Source of the DNA: Pollenia angustigena
Lineage: Eukaryota > Arthropoda > Insecta > Diptera > Polleniidae
Assembly (NCBI GenBank): GCA_930367215.1
Contig: OV884060.1
Location: forward strand, 203,983,253-204,047,252
Length of the DNA stretch: 64,000 nucleotides
Direction: 5' to 3'
In this document: one piece after another, positions 61,333 to 64,000 of the stretch
Layout: each line of letters opens with the position of its first letter
Position numbering within the stretch: the stretch's first letter is position 1
The notes under the pieces: model-generated
What the model saw: the letters and a program-made list of their open reading frames with translations, nothing else
Databases searched by the model: none
What the model was told of the DNA's origin: nothing
Position numbers and translations under genes: made by a program

Positions 61333-63213
61333 CTAGGGTATTCAACGGTTATCCGTCAACCGGTTAACCGATTAATTACTACCCGATTAACTGATCGGTT
61401 AATTTCAAATTGGCTTTTTTCGATTAACGATTAAACCGGTTAATTTCAGTCGATTAACCGATTAACCGAAGTAACAAAATTTTCAATATTTTGTAGTATT
61501 ATAACATATTTTTTTTTCTGTTTTTAATTATTTGTTTCGTCTCATATACAAAATGTATTTGTTTAGAAAATATTTTTTAATACAAACAAAGAAGGTGTTC
61601 AGTTATATTAATTTTAACCTATTTTCCGCCGACCGATGACTAAAATTACAATATTTTTCAATGTTTTTTTATCTTCATCATCGATCAACATGAATGTGGC
61701 GAAAAATGGGTTAAATATTTGATTGCCAACACCTTTTTTTGTTTTACGTACTTTTTTGGGTTGTGTTTAGTTATTTGTTTCTTCTCATATCAGTCTTTTA
61801 ACAGAATTGAAGCCCAGCCGCGAATAACGTTGTAAACGCCACATTTTGCAAAAACTGTTTTTTAGTAGATAACCGTTAACCTTACTCCCTTACACAGTTC
61901 AAACATCAAATCACCCAAAATTAATCACCTTAACGTCTTCAAAATGGCATACAAAGTGTCAGCCAGTGAAAGAACGTTGTAAGTTACTGTTAAAATGATG
62001 TAACCGAAATGGTTTTGCAGTGCGGAATAATGTTTTAAAAGCCTTTTGCATAAAATGTTTTATTATCATTACTTTTATTAATAGAAAAAAAAATATTTTA
62101 AAACAAATAATGCTGCCTGCCAAAAAACGTTTTTTTGCTCTCCTGAAAAATTATTATTTTGTAACTTAAAACGTTATTCGCGGCTGTGCTTCAATTAACC
62201 GAAACAATTAAAAGTGTTAAAAATTTAAAACAACTTTAATGGCATAATGGAGTATTTTATATGTTTAGAGAAATCCTGGAAAAGGACTGAGAAATTAGAC
62301 ATTCATCTACGATAAGTGAAATAATATTTTCCAAGTCAAATTTTGTTAAACGAAAGAAAAGAGTCGCTTTAATCCTAAACATTTAAAATCAATAACTTTT
62401 TTTAAAGATTATTTTATAAGATCTCCTTTAACTATGGAAATAACTAATAAAATTATCTCAGTTTATTTTTGTATAAATATGTAAATATTTGGGGGATTCA
62501 CAAGGTAGTCATAAATAATTACAGGAAATATATATAGTCGGCTTAATATGCAAACCGGCTAAATCCTTTTTTATGTAAATTTAGAATTTGATTCCGTGTG
62601 GTAGAGAAAGATACGCCTCGTCGACCAGCATGTAGTTTTTCTTCTATTTAAGTCTTGAAGTGTGCAAAACTGACTGTAATTTTAATTTTCTATCAAGCTT
62701 CAAATAGGAAAAATAAAAAGTTTTTTTTCTCTTCTGTAAAATGTGCTGAAAGTGAGTTAGCAGGTTTGCATATTAAGCCAACGATATGACTGCTGTAAGC
62801 TACTGCTTTTATTTTGAATTAAAATATACAGTTGTGACAAATCAATGAACACAGCATTACAATTTTCATTTTGTTTGAAATATTTACTTTAAAAAATTTT
62901 AAATTTTATTTAGGATATTATGACGATATGACTATTTATTAATTGTTTTTTTTTTGCTTGCTCGTTTTAGTTCAAGAATTGTTATGTTTGGTATTTTATT
63001 GTTTTTTTTTTTTTACTTATAAACTCCAAATAATAAGTAATTAATGCATTTTTATATATTGAAATTACTTAATTTATAAAAAAAACTTTATTTATCGGTT
63101 AACTGATCAAAAACTAAATTAACCGATTATTAACCGGTTAAACCAAAACCTCGGTTAATTAATCGAGCGATTAACCGATTAAAGCAAAAGGTCGATTAAA
63201 TGAATACCCTAAT
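61333..63213. mobile_element. TIR element with dense GGTTAACCG motifs
   Basis: TAGGGTATTCA and its complement at the ends, with near-duplicate ATATAC flanks. The first 130 and last 130 bases carry many copies of AACCGGTTAA / CGATTAACC in both orientations. A 392-bp MITE sits inside. hAT-like by structure, not proven. Confidence 0.65.
61805..62196. mobile_element. MITE, second copy of the 56145 family
   Basis: AATTGAAGCCCAGCCGCGAA and its complement. Interior as in 56145-56535, reversed. Confidence 0.8.
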
Positions 63214-63530
63214 ATATACATTAAAGGGTTAATATTTTAGAAACAAAAACGTAATGACGAACTTAGGGTACACATAAGTGTAGGGTGAGGGGTATAAAAT
63301 ATATAGTACATACAGTAGGTTACGGCTTTAAGAAATTAAAAATAATTCGAAAAGGTTTCTTATAAGCGTTTTTTCTGTTAAGCTTTAATTTTTCCTAAGA
63401 AATTAATTTCTTATAGGTATAAAAGTTTTTACTCTTATAAGAAATGTATTTCTTTTAAAAGTTTATACTATACTATAAAAAAACAAAAACTTATTCTTAT
63501 AAGAAATATTTTTTGTACGTATATTTATTA

Positions 63531-64000
63531 CTAGCCTTTAACCCGCTACTTCGTTAGCGTCTCCTTTTTCTTCGTGGACATATTTGTATGCCGAAGTTTA
63601 TTTTTCCAAGTTTAAACTTGTTTAAATTCTAACATTTAACCCGCTCCTTGTTATCGGGCCGTTTCTTTCATAAACATATTTTTATGACAAAGTTTATGTT
63701 CCCAGGTTTTAACAAATTAAACCTATAATTTTGTGTTTCTAAGTTCAATATTATAGAAAATTGAAAAAGTACCACTCGTAGAACACAAAAGCAAATGAAA
63801 GAAAGTAAATTTCCCGTATTATTCCAAAATATGTACAGGTTGTACGCGTTTACTTTCTCAGGGCATTGCACTAACGAAAATTCAAAAAGTACCAGTTAAA
63901 GAACCAAAAAGCTCCTTCATAGATTCGTATCCACTCAGGACATTGCATGTTGAATTTTATGTTTTAATGCCCAATATTAACGATAATTAAAAAATACCAG
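63531..64000 (-). mobile_element. Helitron 3' end, continues past the window
   Basis: Complement reads CGCTAACGAAGTAGCGGGTT then AAAGGCTAG before T, matching the 3' end of 6266-9147. A second, diverged 3'-like segment (GGGTTAAATG type) lies at 63636-63690. The 118-bp minisatellite appears in reverse from about 63715. Confidence 0.8.

Overview
This looks like nuclear DNA of a higher fly (Diptera, probably a calyptrate such as a blowfly or house-fly relative). The sequence is very AT-rich and full of transposon remnants. It carries one large muscle gene whose kinase and calmodulin-binding segments match the Drosophila Stretchin-Mlck type. The species assignment is inference.

The only host gene I can support is on the minus strand: the 3' part of a stretchin/myosin light chain kinase gene (Strn-Mlck). 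Ten coding exons run from 59832 down to 12996. All splice junctions are GT-AG and all phases are compatible, giving 1499 whole residues plus a stop. The visible protein has about six Ig-type domains, one fibronectin III domain, a complete kinase, an MLCK-type calmodulin-binding helix and a Ser-rich tail. The first exon seen begins in mid-codon, so the gene continues beyond position 64000. Two introns are very large (21.3 kb and 16.3 kb) and are filled with mobile DNA.

Downstream of the gene (1-12.8 kb) is a nested set of elements. A mariner-type element (223-2788) is split by a LINE fragment. A 7.1-kb hAT-type insertion (3861-10975, with an 8-bp target duplication) carries an inverted array of about 470-bp units, a non-autonomous Helitron (6266-9147) and several MITEs. 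Inside the big introns are a second LINE (21300-23432), more hAT, Tc1/pogo and Harbinger-like MITEs, foldback elements, a tRNA-derived SINE and two dispersed repeat families (called A and B here). A second Helitron runs off the right edge of the window.

The most striking signal is a set of predicted type I hammerhead self-cleaving ribozymes in two diverged repeat families. The 470-bp family sits in the inverted array at 4.3-10.8 kb. The 486/487-bp family sits in a head-to-tail array at 33.0-34.5 kb. Each family keeps the CUGAUGA...GAAA core. Stems I and II differ in sequence between the families but keep pairing through compensatory changes. One ribozyme per monomer in tandem units, with no ORF, is the layout of retrozymes or of Penelope-like terminal repeats. 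All of this is read by eye; no alignment or folding program was run.
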